DNA of 64,000 nt from Tomocerus qinae (Eukaryota > Arthropoda > Collembola > Entomobryomorpha > Tomoceridae). Position numbers and translations under genes: made by a program. This document shows positions 41,177 to 51,485 of the stretch, piece after piece. The stretch is taken from assembly GCA_020055645.1 (NCBI GenBank), contig CM034550.1, forward strand, positions 20,430,880 to 20,494,879. Reading direction: 5' to 3'. The notes beneath the pieces were generated by a model that saw nothing but the letters and a program-made list of their open reading frames with translations, had not been told where the DNA came from and did no database searches. Each line of letters opens with the position of its first letter. Position 1 is the stretch's first letter.

Positions 41177-44100
41177 TGTCTTCTAAATAACATGAATTAA
41201 TCTTTATTTTAATATCATATCTCACTACAGTAGTTAAGATTATCTTAACCTAAACGTTAAATTTAACATCATATCATGAAGGTATTCCTAGAGGCACTAA
41301 GATTATAAGTTGTATCCCCTTTGTATTGGTACCCCATACTCCAATATATCTAATCTCCCTTAAAATTAATAAGTTATAATCCTCAATCTGCATTTTATTT
41401 TAAAGATTATTTTTGTATATCTATCAAGTTATTGCGCGTATTTTTTAAGGTATTAATTTCAATATTCATATGGTAAAAACCTGAAGAAGCAATTTATCTG
41501 TGTCGAGATGGTACTGTAAGTTACCTGATTGATTGATTCGGTTTTACATTTAATTTCTTTTTCGGGGAAGGAAACTAATATGATATCTATAGCTTACACA
41601 ATCATAATCATGTATATTCAAGTTAGCTTTTAAATCCCTCGGTATTTACATAATCAATTCACTTCTGGTAACATTTAGTATGTTAATTAGTACCTATTTT
41701 CATAAGTAAAGCGTACCTAACACGTAAATACGATAATAGGCAGTATATCTGTATATATTACAATCAAAAAATCCTGATTACTTACAGTCTTGATGATAAT
41801 GATGTGTTAATGTATTTGTAATTGTGTTACACGAATGTTTATCTGCGTTATCTCCGTTTAGCTTTGTTTACAAATAGTGTAGACAGGAGATCTTTCAGTG
41901 TAAAGGATTTCACTCGCATTAAACTCGTGCTTATACTTGATACACTTTTGGAAACGGTGTTATCTATAAATATGATGAAAGTAAATATTTGACAGTTACA
42001 ATCTCAATATTTCCCGTGCGAATAGATCGGGATGTTGTGTTGCCTCGTTGTCTGGTATGTCATTTCCTGTTTAAATTAAGTGTGCACTTTGTACGTATGT
42101 CCTTAATGTAGTGTAAAATGTCTATTTCTCAAAGCGAAGGGATATTTTGGTCGATTCTAAAGAAATTGAATTTATATACACAAATCTAATACACACATTC
42201 ACACATAGTTAACGCAACTCTGTACCTTTTCCCTTCCTACACACAACAGATCTACAAGGTAGATACCTATAGATATTATGAATCTATATTGTCATATAAA
42301 AATCCCGGAGAAACTTATGCCATGACCACATCGGCAGCTCCATCTTCAACTTAGTAGTGCTGGCATTTAGAATTGAGAGTGGGACTGCTCTTTTCAGAGG
42401 ACACAACAGGGTAGCCAACTGTGCATAAAAGTAAAGGCAAAAGAAACACCTGACTCAAATCGTCACTTAATATTCCCAGAATAGAGTGTCCTTAGTGTCT
42501 GTTCTTTCGACTTTGTCAAAGGATTCTTCTACCTGTCATTTGCTACTTCGTATACAAAATACGATCAGGGGACATACACAGCCCGTATAAACAAATCATT
42601 ACTTTGTGCATGCAGCCAGAAATTTTCTTAGCTACTATTACTAGTATGACGCCTTATAGTGTCTTGGTACATAAAAGGAGGCATTTTCACAGAAAAATCT
42701 ATAGAAGGAGTATTTGGTAAATTAAATGTAGTTTTTAGCTGAGGAAACCGCTTGTAGCGACACTTTTAACAATGCCCCAAGGTTCTTTATGCATGGATTG
42801 GAATTTCCTTTAGGAGGTGCGCTGTAAATGAGTTTTTGTTATGCACTTGGAATTCATGAGTATTTAATAGAACTGATGGTACTCTGACCTGTCCTATAAC
42901 ATTAAGCATATGTAAGCATGTACGAGCAACTATTTACTAATGTAGCAGCTACACATAAATATGCATGTGGAAATATTACTTTTACAATGTTTGTGTGAAT
43001 GACTTTACAAAATACAACAATCTGTGCTTTATATACCCAAAGGACCTTCTGCGAGCTATACCTACAAATCTACATAGAATTTGAATACTATAGTATTCCT
43101 AGTATAGTACATGCTACTTGGTAAGGATTAAAAGGATTGAAAAACGTTTGGTTACTAAGTGCATTGCATGCGACGAACTGCCTGGGCTGATCAAGTGCAG
43201 CGCATAGCCACGTAGAAAATGAAAAAGCAAACTCCCATTCGTGTAACATGCATATATATAACTATATCCGTATAGGTACCTATACACTGGATTTACGTAG
43301 TTACTTACCTAGTCACCAATTACATACCTTCTTAGCCTGTAGTAGTAAATTCAATTCAGTATAGCCATATAGATAAATTAAAATCAAGGAAAGTCAAGTC
43401 AAGAATTTCTGCATATACAAAGTAAAGACAGACAACTATCTTCATCTAAACAAAACTCCCATTCCCATCAACATACACAACATAAGCAGTCCATCGAGAG
43501 AGTCACACAGAGCACAAATTCAAATCCATTCAGACAACTCACATAATAGAGAGTATACAGATTCTTATACAAGTTCTCCATTTACAGACACAGACTAGTG
43601 CTTTCAATAGTTACATTACAGCACAGTCAATTTGACGAGTCACATTATTCCCATTGGATACATGCAGCATATGATACTTTCCACTGTTGTGGATGTTGTA
43701 ACTCAATTCCTAGTCAAGTTAATTCAACTATAGACAACTCTAGCACTGCTGCATCCCATTATCTGTCCTGGTGTACATATAATATAATAATTCATCGTCA
43801 GTAAGCTAACTAAGCTCGCGCATAGGAAACATAACAACGCTATTCTCTAATGCATCATTAGATTTCCTTTATAATATTACATTTGCCTTTACAAAAGTGG
43901 ATTGAAACTGAAACTAGAATCCGCTTCGTTCAAATCCAATCATTTGCTCAGCACAACTTTCGCTCCTGCAAATCAAAGCAACCTCCCTTTCCACAGACAA
44001 ACATTTTTACTCAATATTATATTCTAATCTCACTTAACGACAGTCGCTCGCTCTTCAACTCAAGTCATCTGAAGTTAACGTACGTTCTTCTCCCCGTCAC

Positions 44101-45695
44101 TTGGTCTCCGGCTCTTCCTCCAACTCATTCCCCAAGTAAGTTCTCTTATCTATTTCTATCAATGCCTCTTTCATAATTTATAATCTCAAACCCATTTTAT
44201 AATCTGTTAATAGCCTAAGTTCAGTAATTAAACTGGGAAAATTATTATTGTCATTTTTAAAAGAGACTTAAAGGTTAAAATGATATTTTAATTGCAGTGC
44301 AGTTTCTACATAAAGTTGCCAATGAGCTTAATTTTAGAATTGTTAATGTCATTGTCGTATCAGCTGGTGTTTTACGTTAGCAAACATAAACTTATTAATA
44401 ACTTTGTACAAAAGCCTTAGTAAGGTTGCTTAACTTGTCTTTCCCATGTAGTAGCATCTTACCTTGTAAATTTCTTTGTTAAACTTAAATAAATAGCTTA
44501 CGTATGATATTAGTTATATTGCAATGATATACTCATGATTCCTTTTAACTAGAGAATGATAGGATAAGCATTCTTTTTTATGATTCTATTTAATTCTCCA
44601 GACTAGACTTAATCCTGTGTCATTAAATTCAATCTGACACTCATAAAAACATTATGCAGTATGACCTTAAAGGTATAAAGATAGCATGTGATTTTTATAA
44701 TGTATATCCTATCTATAATGTGGTATAGGGATGCTATAGGATTTAGTACAGCCGCATCGACAATACTATTCATTAAATATCTACCGCAAAGTATTACATC
44801 AGCACGTAAGCACAAGTGATGTGAATGGTGATTCTTCTTTTCAACCACGATATAACTTACTTAGTAATCTCAAGGTGTTTGTTTTATTCGTTTTATGTTC
44901 ATATAATAAGTATATGTTGCGACGGAGTGTAATTTTATTGTGTGCATTGTGCATTTAGCGAATTTAGCGAAGAGTACCTCACTAAATCTTTCTCCCTGCA
45001 GATAAATTTTAGGTAACAATATTTTTCCGCTTGTCCTGTCACCAAATCCTACTGTCAGAAAGACTAATACCACTTTTACAAATATTTTAAATTCTTGATG
45101 CATAGCAAAATCCTCAACATTATCATTTTAAACTAATAAATAGTTACCTCTACCCTATTGTGTATGCAATTTGCAATGACATTGCAAAATAACTTCTAAT
45201 AGACAGTAGTAAATACTAGGTAGACAATCAATGCTATCAATGAAGGAAATTACTGCGTAATACAATTTTACTATAAAGTGACGTAAACGGGAAATTGTAG
45301 TGCATAAGAATTCCTATGTGGCTTCTCGTGGTAATTTAAAATTAAAACAAATGCTTCTTATTCCATAAATCATTTTCTCATTTTATTATTGTCTACAGTC
45401 TACTTAGTTTAGTAGTCAGCATTTCAAACGTCTTAAGCATTGATAAAATGATTTTCATTTCGCTAGCATCAGAGTAACTCGTAAATCCACGTATTAAAAC
45501 GTTTGATACGTATCAGGGTAAAGCAATAAGAAATTAATATAGGTACTCATTTTGTCAGAGCTAAAGCAAGAGTTAAGGTTGCGATAAGTTCATGAGTTAA
45601 CATAGGAGTTCGTACTCCACATCTGTACAAAAATCCCGAGTAAAACTTAACTGAAACAAAAAATGTCAATTGATTATGGAAGAACCACTATTAGC
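41177..45695. other. Intergenic, ZC4H2 5' side
   Basis: Should contain the ZC4H2 promoter and a leader exon. A C- and T-rich, relatively GC-richer stretch at about 43450-44135 ends in a good donor (GTAAGT at 44136) on the plus strand and may be a non-coding first exon or a promoter region; the two short open frames within it have no recognisable product. No other feature seen. Confidence 0.45.
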
Positions 45696-45863
45696 CTCGG
45701 ACCCAAGGCTCTTACATCTTCAAAAACTGCTTTTGAAATTGATATTTTTGTTATGTTTTGAAAAAAATTTTGGAAATTCGCCAGAAAAACGCGGGATGAC
45801 TTTGCCTGGCGATTTCATCTAATGCCAGGTAAATACCGACAATCGGGGAGCCTTGGGTCCGAG
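45696..45863. repeat. Fold-back element with perfect 16-bp inverted arms (MITE-like)
   Basis: CTCGGACCCAAGGCTC at 45696-45711 recurs exactly inverted at 45848-45863, enclosing 136 bases. A second inverted pair lies inside: GAAATTCGCCAG (45773-45784) with CTGGCGATTTC (45806-45816). The flanks (TTAGC and ATATTTA) do not give a clear target-site duplication. It looks like a miniature inverted-repeat transposable element or a structured RNA. Confidence 0.55.
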
Positions 45864-46350
45864 ATATTTATACCAGAAACAAAAATCAAAAATCAAAATT
45901 TAAATCGGTTACATATTTTGGACGCTTTTTGTACAGATGTGCAATTTTGAAATTTGAATTGATGGTATAGTTGTGGGAAAGGAAGATTACTGTGTTACAT
46001 TGGGTATCACGTGTTAGGATGTTTTGCTTATGAGTTGATTTGTATTGCTCCTCTCCTCTAATAAATAAACAACATAAAAAATGCAGATATTACACAGCAC
46101 TTTCAAAATCAAATATCTTCACTGTTTTTATAAAAATTGACACAATTTTATGAAAACTAAAACTACGCCCACATTAAATGAAAGAACGGTAACATCTTTG
46201 GGAAATGAAAAGGTAATAGATTTTGTTGAGCGTACTAAGATTGAAAAATATCAAAATATATAATATATATAATATTTTCCTTTGGTTTTTATTATGTATG
46301 ATGACATGGGTAATAAACCCAACTCGCCATTGTAATACAATGTTTTGATT

Positions 46351-46890
46351 TTATTTAGGTGTTGACAATTTGCAGCTTTTTTTCATTTTGTATTCAAATC
46401 GAGTAGAGTATATTGAAAAATACAACTGAGAGATTTCAACCTTTTTTACATTTTTACAAAGAAAGTAAGTTCAATCAATTATTTATTTCAGATTGCACAT
46501 GGAATCAATTTTTATTGTGATCAATTGTTGTGGCACTCCGTCCTGCTTTGCAATTGTCAACTTGCTGTTTTAATAATATATTTTTAATTTATTCAGGTTT
46601 GCCAATTTGTGTTTTAGAAGCGAATGGAGTATACTGAAAATTAAACAGAGATTTCGACCTTTTTCAACAACAGCAGAAAGCAAGTGCAGTCCATTTTTCA
46701 ATTCATATCGTTTTAAGTGGAATCAATTTTTATTGTGATCAATTATTTTGGCACTCTGTTCTGCTTTGCAATGCAGTCACCTCGCCGTTTGAATAATATA
46801 TTTTGAATTTATTCAGAATTAACAATTTAATGCTTTGAATTTGTTAGGAAACGAAGAGCGAAAATAGTATCCAAGCCGGACCAATATAAA
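46351..46890 (+). repeat. Two to three diverged tandem copies of a 220-240 bp unit
   Basis: Unit starts are recognisable by TTATTTAGGTGTTGACAATTT (46351), TTATTCAGGTTTGCCAATTT (46589) and TTATTCAGAATTAACAATTT (46809), spaced 238 and 220 bases. Between them GGAATCAATTTTTATTGTGA and GGCACTC-GTTCTGCTTTGCAAT-type blocks recur at about 46501 and 46720. The third unit runs into the leader of the transposase coding region. Each unit start resembles a splice acceptor. Role unknown; subterminal repeats of a transposon are one possibility. Confidence 0.7.
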
Positions 46891-46899
46891 CACATTTCA

Positions 46900-49564
46900 A
46901 TGCCAAAATATAAAAACACCAATTCTGTTAGAAAACGTCGTCCGCCGCATAAACAGAGACGATCTTCTATTTTTGACATAACGAACAGCAATGAAATTGA
47001 TAACAAGGAAGCATCGTCAACACCGATTATTAAATCTGATGGCAGAAATTTTGCAGCATTGGACATTACGGGTCAAATTACGCCATTGCATAACATGGAT
47101 CAAATTGAAGTGACACCTTTGATACATGACGACTTTGACGATCCACCAGTTCCAAAGAAGCGGAAAATTAACCCGATTCAGCCAAAGGATGTGAAACTAA
47201 AAGGACGGCGATTAATACCAATAGCTTCACTTGGGGGGTTCATGAACATTGCAATGGACCACGGAAAACAATGTAAAGAAGGGAAAATTAGTTTCGATTT
47301 AGAAGTGTTTCATGGATTGAGATCCGTGTTCCATGTATCGTGCACAGCCTGTTGCTGGAAAAGTAAACTTGACACTGAAGATGACTCAACCGATCTCCCA
47401 GTCAACGAAGCTTTCGCTTGGGGGACTTTAGCAGGTGGATCCCCCTTTTCGGCTAGCAAAAAATCTTTTGCAAGTCATGGAGTGTCACGTTCCATGCTTC
47501 CAACTGTATAAATCATTTGAAACTTGTACATCCAAAAATGGAGCATTGCTTTACAGCAAGAATTACAAGAAAACGGCAAAGAAGAGCGCGAGATTGCGCT
47601 ACAGCGGGGTGATGTAGTCACCGTGGACGGAGTTGAATATCCTTATACAACAGTTTATTGTGATGGAGGCTGGGGGAAACGGTCCTATGGCCACTCGTAC
47701 AACTCTAACTCCGGTTGTGCAGTTATCATCGGACATCATACTAAAAAGGTTTTGTTCTGTGGATTTAAAAATAGGTTATGTATAATATGCAAACTTGACG
47801 AAAAAATGGCAAATCCTCGTATACACGTTTGTTTAAAAAATTGGGGGGATAAACAAAGTTCTAGCAGTATGGAATCATCAATTATTGTAGAAGGGTTTAA
47901 CGCAAGCATGCAGATGCACCAATTAGTGTATAAAAGTTTTGTCGCAGACGGAGATTCTTCCGTATATTCCAGACTTCTTTCAGAAGTTAAGTACGGAACA
48001 TTACGAATTCAGAAAATTGAATGTATCAATCATACAATTAAGCGATATAACAAGGGCATCTTTGAAATTTCAAATGATACTAAAAGCCATAGTATTGGTG
48101 ACAGAAAGCTTTTTAAAAAGCAAAATTAATCGGTTTGGGCGAGCTCTGCGCTCCGCAGTTGTGTTTCATAATAAACAAGCAAAACCTGATTCCGTGCAGC
48201 AATTATCTAATAATATCAAGAACATTCCGTTTCATATATTTGGACAACATACTAAATGTGATGACAGTTTTTGCACCGAAGAAAGAAAGAAAGAGGCCAA
48301 TATAGTAATTTCCCTTTCAAAGACAAAAATGTGGGATAATCTAATGGAAATCAGTAATCGTACGGCTAATTTATCAGCCAGGATAATTCATAACATAACC
48401 AGTAACAGAGCTGAAGGATTCATGAGACAGTGTGCAAAATACTTATGCGGAAAACGCATAAATTTTTACCAAAGAGGAGGTTATAACACCAGAGTAGTAG
48501 CCGCAGGGTTGTCTTATACATCGGGTTCAAGTTTCTATGCAAAAGCCTTTAAAAGTATTGAAAAGAAAAGCCCGGGGCTTGTTTGGAAAAAATCGGAACA
48601 GGAAAGTTTGAAATTCCGAAGGCCCAATCTAATACGAAGGAAACTTATGTTTGGTGACAGAAATAAGCGTAATTCAATGGGTGATGCAGATTATGGCCCA
48701 AACTCAGCCGACGCTGATATGGATGTAGATTTCATTAGCGTACGAATAGAAGAAAAAATAGCCGAACTGCAAGTAGACAAAGCTGAACAAGATAGTATTG
48801 AACGACAGACCATAGGACAATCCGCTAATCATTTATGGTTTCACTACAGAAAGAACAGAATAACAGCATCGTTTGCAGGGCGTATTGCCAGTCTTGGAGA
48901 TAAAACTAACAATTCTTCCATCATTAGAGATTTGCTGAAGCCAGATCCGAAATTACAAAACCTTGATTCTTTAAAGCATGGAAGTTCAACAGAAGGGCAA
49001 GCAAAACGAATATATACTGAAACAACAGGTAATGTTGTAACAGAATGTGGTCTGTTTGTGTCCTTACAAAACGGAGTGTTAGCAGCTTCACCCGACGGTT
49101 TGATAGGAACAGACGGAATTTTAGAGGTCAAATGCCCTAGTACAATGATAGGTCACGACCCAATCACTCTACCCGCAATCATGTCGTCACCTTATTTGCA
49201 TTACGATATAAATAAGCGGTTAGTCTTAAAACAATCGCATGCTTATTATAAGCAGATCATCATGCAACTTTATGTAACAAACAGGAAATGGTGTGATTTT
49301 GTAGTTTATTCTTATAAGATTGAAAATAGTTTACAAATTCCATTCAAACCATTCATTCAAAGAATTGAAAGAAGTTCACAAACGGATCATTTGTGGAGTG
49401 AAATGTACACTAAATTCATAAAATTTTATCAGGAAGATCTTGGTCCGGAGCTCATTGACTCTCGGATTAAACGAAACATGCCAATCCGACAGCCTAAATA
49501 CCGTCAGGAAGCTATTGATTATTTCTTAAGTAAAAAAAAGAGCCAGTTGAAAGCAGCAATATAA
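46900..49564 (+). pseudogene. Mutator-like DDE transposase fused to YqaJ-type nuclease, three frame breaks
   Basis: One long coding region of about 887 codons is spread over successive frames: 46900 to about 47440, about 47440-47530, about 47530-48115, and an intact 541-codon stretch ending at 49564. The N-terminus is basic (MPKYKNTNSVRKRR). The transposase core shows a DDE set: D in YCDGGWGKRSYGHSY (47662), D in VADGDSS (47947-47953) and E in SNRAEGF (48413). The C-terminal part is a YqaJ-like PD-(D/E)XK nuclease: HGSSTEGQAKRIY (E at 48992), ASPDGLIG (D at 49094), LEVKCP (E 49124, K 49130) and KQIIMQLYV. Transposase-YqaJ fusions occur among predicted invertebrate proteins. The frame breaks each lie at or next to runs (CCCCCTTTT, AAAAA, TTTTTAAAAA), so either decay or assembly error is possible; the last 541 codons show no damage. 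Confidence 0.8.
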
Positions 49565-49600
49565 TTTGACAGTGGTTTTGTTCTAAAAGTACTTCTGGCT

Positions 49601-50060
49601 GAGCGCAATAGAAAGAAATCTACATGTGAGTAGTCAATGCAATGCATTTATAAAAGCATTTATAAGGTGCATTAAAAGTAACGTTACAATAATGTGATGA
49701 TTACAGGTATAATTAGATAATTGATTGAGAGCAGTAGAAAGAAATCTACATGTGAGTAATCAATGCTGTACATTTATAAAACATTTATAAGGTGCATTAA
49801 AAGTAACATTACAGTAATGTATGATTACAAGTATAATTAGTTTGTTTGATTGAGAGCAATAGAATGAAATCTATATGTGAGTAGTCAGTTAACACAATTA
49901 TAGCAAATAGAAAGTAGTATATTCTAATTACTTAATAATGTGGTAATAAAAATATAATTAGTTGATGTAAACTGAGTGCACTTGACTGGAATCTAGATGT
50001 AAGTAGACATAAGTTACATTTAAAAGAAGTTGATGTAATAAAAATATCAGTTAATTTTTA
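49601..50060. repeat. Four-copy tandem array, unit about 125 bp, between converging genes
   Basis: Units begin with GAGCGCAATAGAAAGAAATC (49601), GAGAGCAGTAGAAAGAAATC (49727), GAGAGCAATAGAATGAAATC (49852) and a diverged GAGTGCACTTGACTGGAATC (49974), at spacings of 126, 125 and 122. Units 1 and 2 are closest (shared ATTTATAAGGTGCATTAAAA), units 3 and 4 increasingly diverged. AATAAA signals on the plus strand at about 49945 and 50035 fall within the array and could end the transposase transcript. Confidence 0.85.
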
Positions 50061-50092
50061 GTCTGTATTTTAAGCCAAATTTGCATTATTAT

Positions 50093-50098
50093 TTTATT
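50093..50098 (-). terminator. AATAAA overlapping the exonuclease stop codon
   Basis: The last codons read GAA TAA AAT on the minus strand, so the stop codon is embedded in AATAAA. It is the nearest polyadenylation signal; if used, cleavage would leave a very short 3' untranslated region and keep the transcript clear of the tandem array. Confidence 0.4.
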
Positions 50099-51485
50099 CC
50101 CAATCATCTTCGTTGTCACAAACCGCTCCCTGCCATGATCCACCAAATTCAAACTCATCTAAGCGCACATTTGAAAAGTTTCCAATTCGATCCCGAACAA
50201 ATTTTCGTTTAGTGACACCATTTTCTTTTATCTCCTTTAACGCACAACCACACGAATCCCATTTCACAAATTTTGATTTGGATTTGGAGTTTCTGTAGGC
50301 ATCGAATACTAGGCACTCAAATCGTACCTTCTCTGGATAAGCAGCTTTAAAAGCTTTCATCTTTCTATAGCATAGTGCTGTCATCCTGGCGTCTCTTATT
50401 GCTGTATGAAATTGTTTTCCGTCTGCATCAAATTGAGCATTTTTCCCCAAAAAGTGAGCTGTTAGGTCACCTAACCCATAAGGATTGTTTTTCTCATCTC
50501 GATAGAAGTTCTGGATTTCTGTAACGTTGGAGTGGCATACTTCTAAGCACTTTAAATCGCTTTTAATTGAAAACCCAATAACTTCTTTACCGTCCAAGCA
50601 TTTTTCCAACAGCGGTTTTACCTGAATTTACAATATATAATTAGACTTAGATTACCTTTATTTGAGTAGTCGACGAATAATTGTTATGTAGCAAAACTCA
50701 CTATATCATACGTCAATCCTTTGCTAAGAAGGCTTTTGTCAATGCCGGTTAAATGGGTGTTGTAGCGACAAACATTAGCTTGATTAACCACGGCCCAAAA
50801 TATTAAGTTCCAATTCTTATCCACCACTGCAATTGTTCCAGCTATTGGTTTGTGTGTAACCCCCTCAGTGACATTTTCTGTGTCTAAAAAGACTTCCTGG
50901 CAACGATCAATTAAGTCCCCTTTGTATATCAGTGGAACCTGTTGATAAATCAATACTTATTACTTGATATTAGCTATTTTCTAAGTAACATTAGTATAAG
51001 CATTGCAATTAAAGTAAAAATCTACTTACTTCAGAAAATGCAGGAGCTGCATCGGGAGGTGGAGCACTCACTTGTACGAAACTTTGTACTGCCCTCGCTT
51101 CCACCCCCGAATTAGACTTCTTTCGATTCTTCATTTTTGAAATTTTGCGATGAGTCTGGTTCTTCACCGCGGTTAGTTCCTCTTCGGTGCATGGGGAACG
51201 ATTAACCATTTCCATCGACAAGGCAAAGAAGTCTGCTGCTGATAACTCGCAAATTTCTTTCAACAATTTATTCTGTAGTAATAATAATATATTTAATTAT
51301 TTTTAAATTCCTGATAGAATATGCAGTTCATATTTTACATTTGTGTGGGACCGCAGCTATATAATTGGTAGTTGGTAATAACGTATTTATATATACATCT
51401 CAAATGTACTTACCACATTAGCCGTCAATTCAGGATAGATCACATTTTGTCTTGTGCCATCCTTTTGGCATAGTTTCAAGTCCAT
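50094..51485 (-). CDS. DEDDh 3'-5' exonuclease (RNase T / DnaQ fold)
   Basis: Exons 51485-51414, 51272-51030, 50938-50702 and 50621-50094 join in phase at GT-AG sites to give 359 residues. Residues 106-270 form an exonuclease domain: EVFLDTENV (D124, E126), GFSIKSDLKCL (D206) and HTAIRDARM (H256, D261), the full DEDDh set with H-x4-D spacing, plus YGLGDLTAHFLG between them. Members remove nucleotides from the 3' end of DNA or RNA with two metal ions. Residues 25-105 hold a lysine- and arginine-rich patch (HRKISKMKNRKK) and the C-terminus is acidic (CDNEDDWE). The gene is intact, unlike the broken transposase region that converges on it 529 bases away. It could be a transposon passenger, a captured host gene or a host gene by chance; I do not recognise an orthologue. 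Confidence 0.85.

Larger units (their letters stand above)
46351..51485. mobile_element. Putative Mutator-type element with transposase-YqaJ fusion and exonuclease gene
   Basis: The block contains a transposase-nuclease coding region on the plus strand (46900-49564), a convergent DEDDh exonuclease gene on the minus strand (51485-50094), a diverged repeat array upstream of the transposase and a tandem array between the two 3' ends. The transposase identifies a mobile element; including the exonuclease gene and both arrays is inference from proximity. Limits are those of the recognisable parts. I could not find terminal inverted repeats or a target-site duplication enclosing the block, so the true ends are unknown. 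Confidence 0.5.

Noticed and set aside
43598..44176. Two plus-strand open frames of 68 and 97 codons
   Set aside because: No domain, no signal peptide and no phase-compatible neighbour; the region looks like a C/T-rich promoter or non-coding exon.
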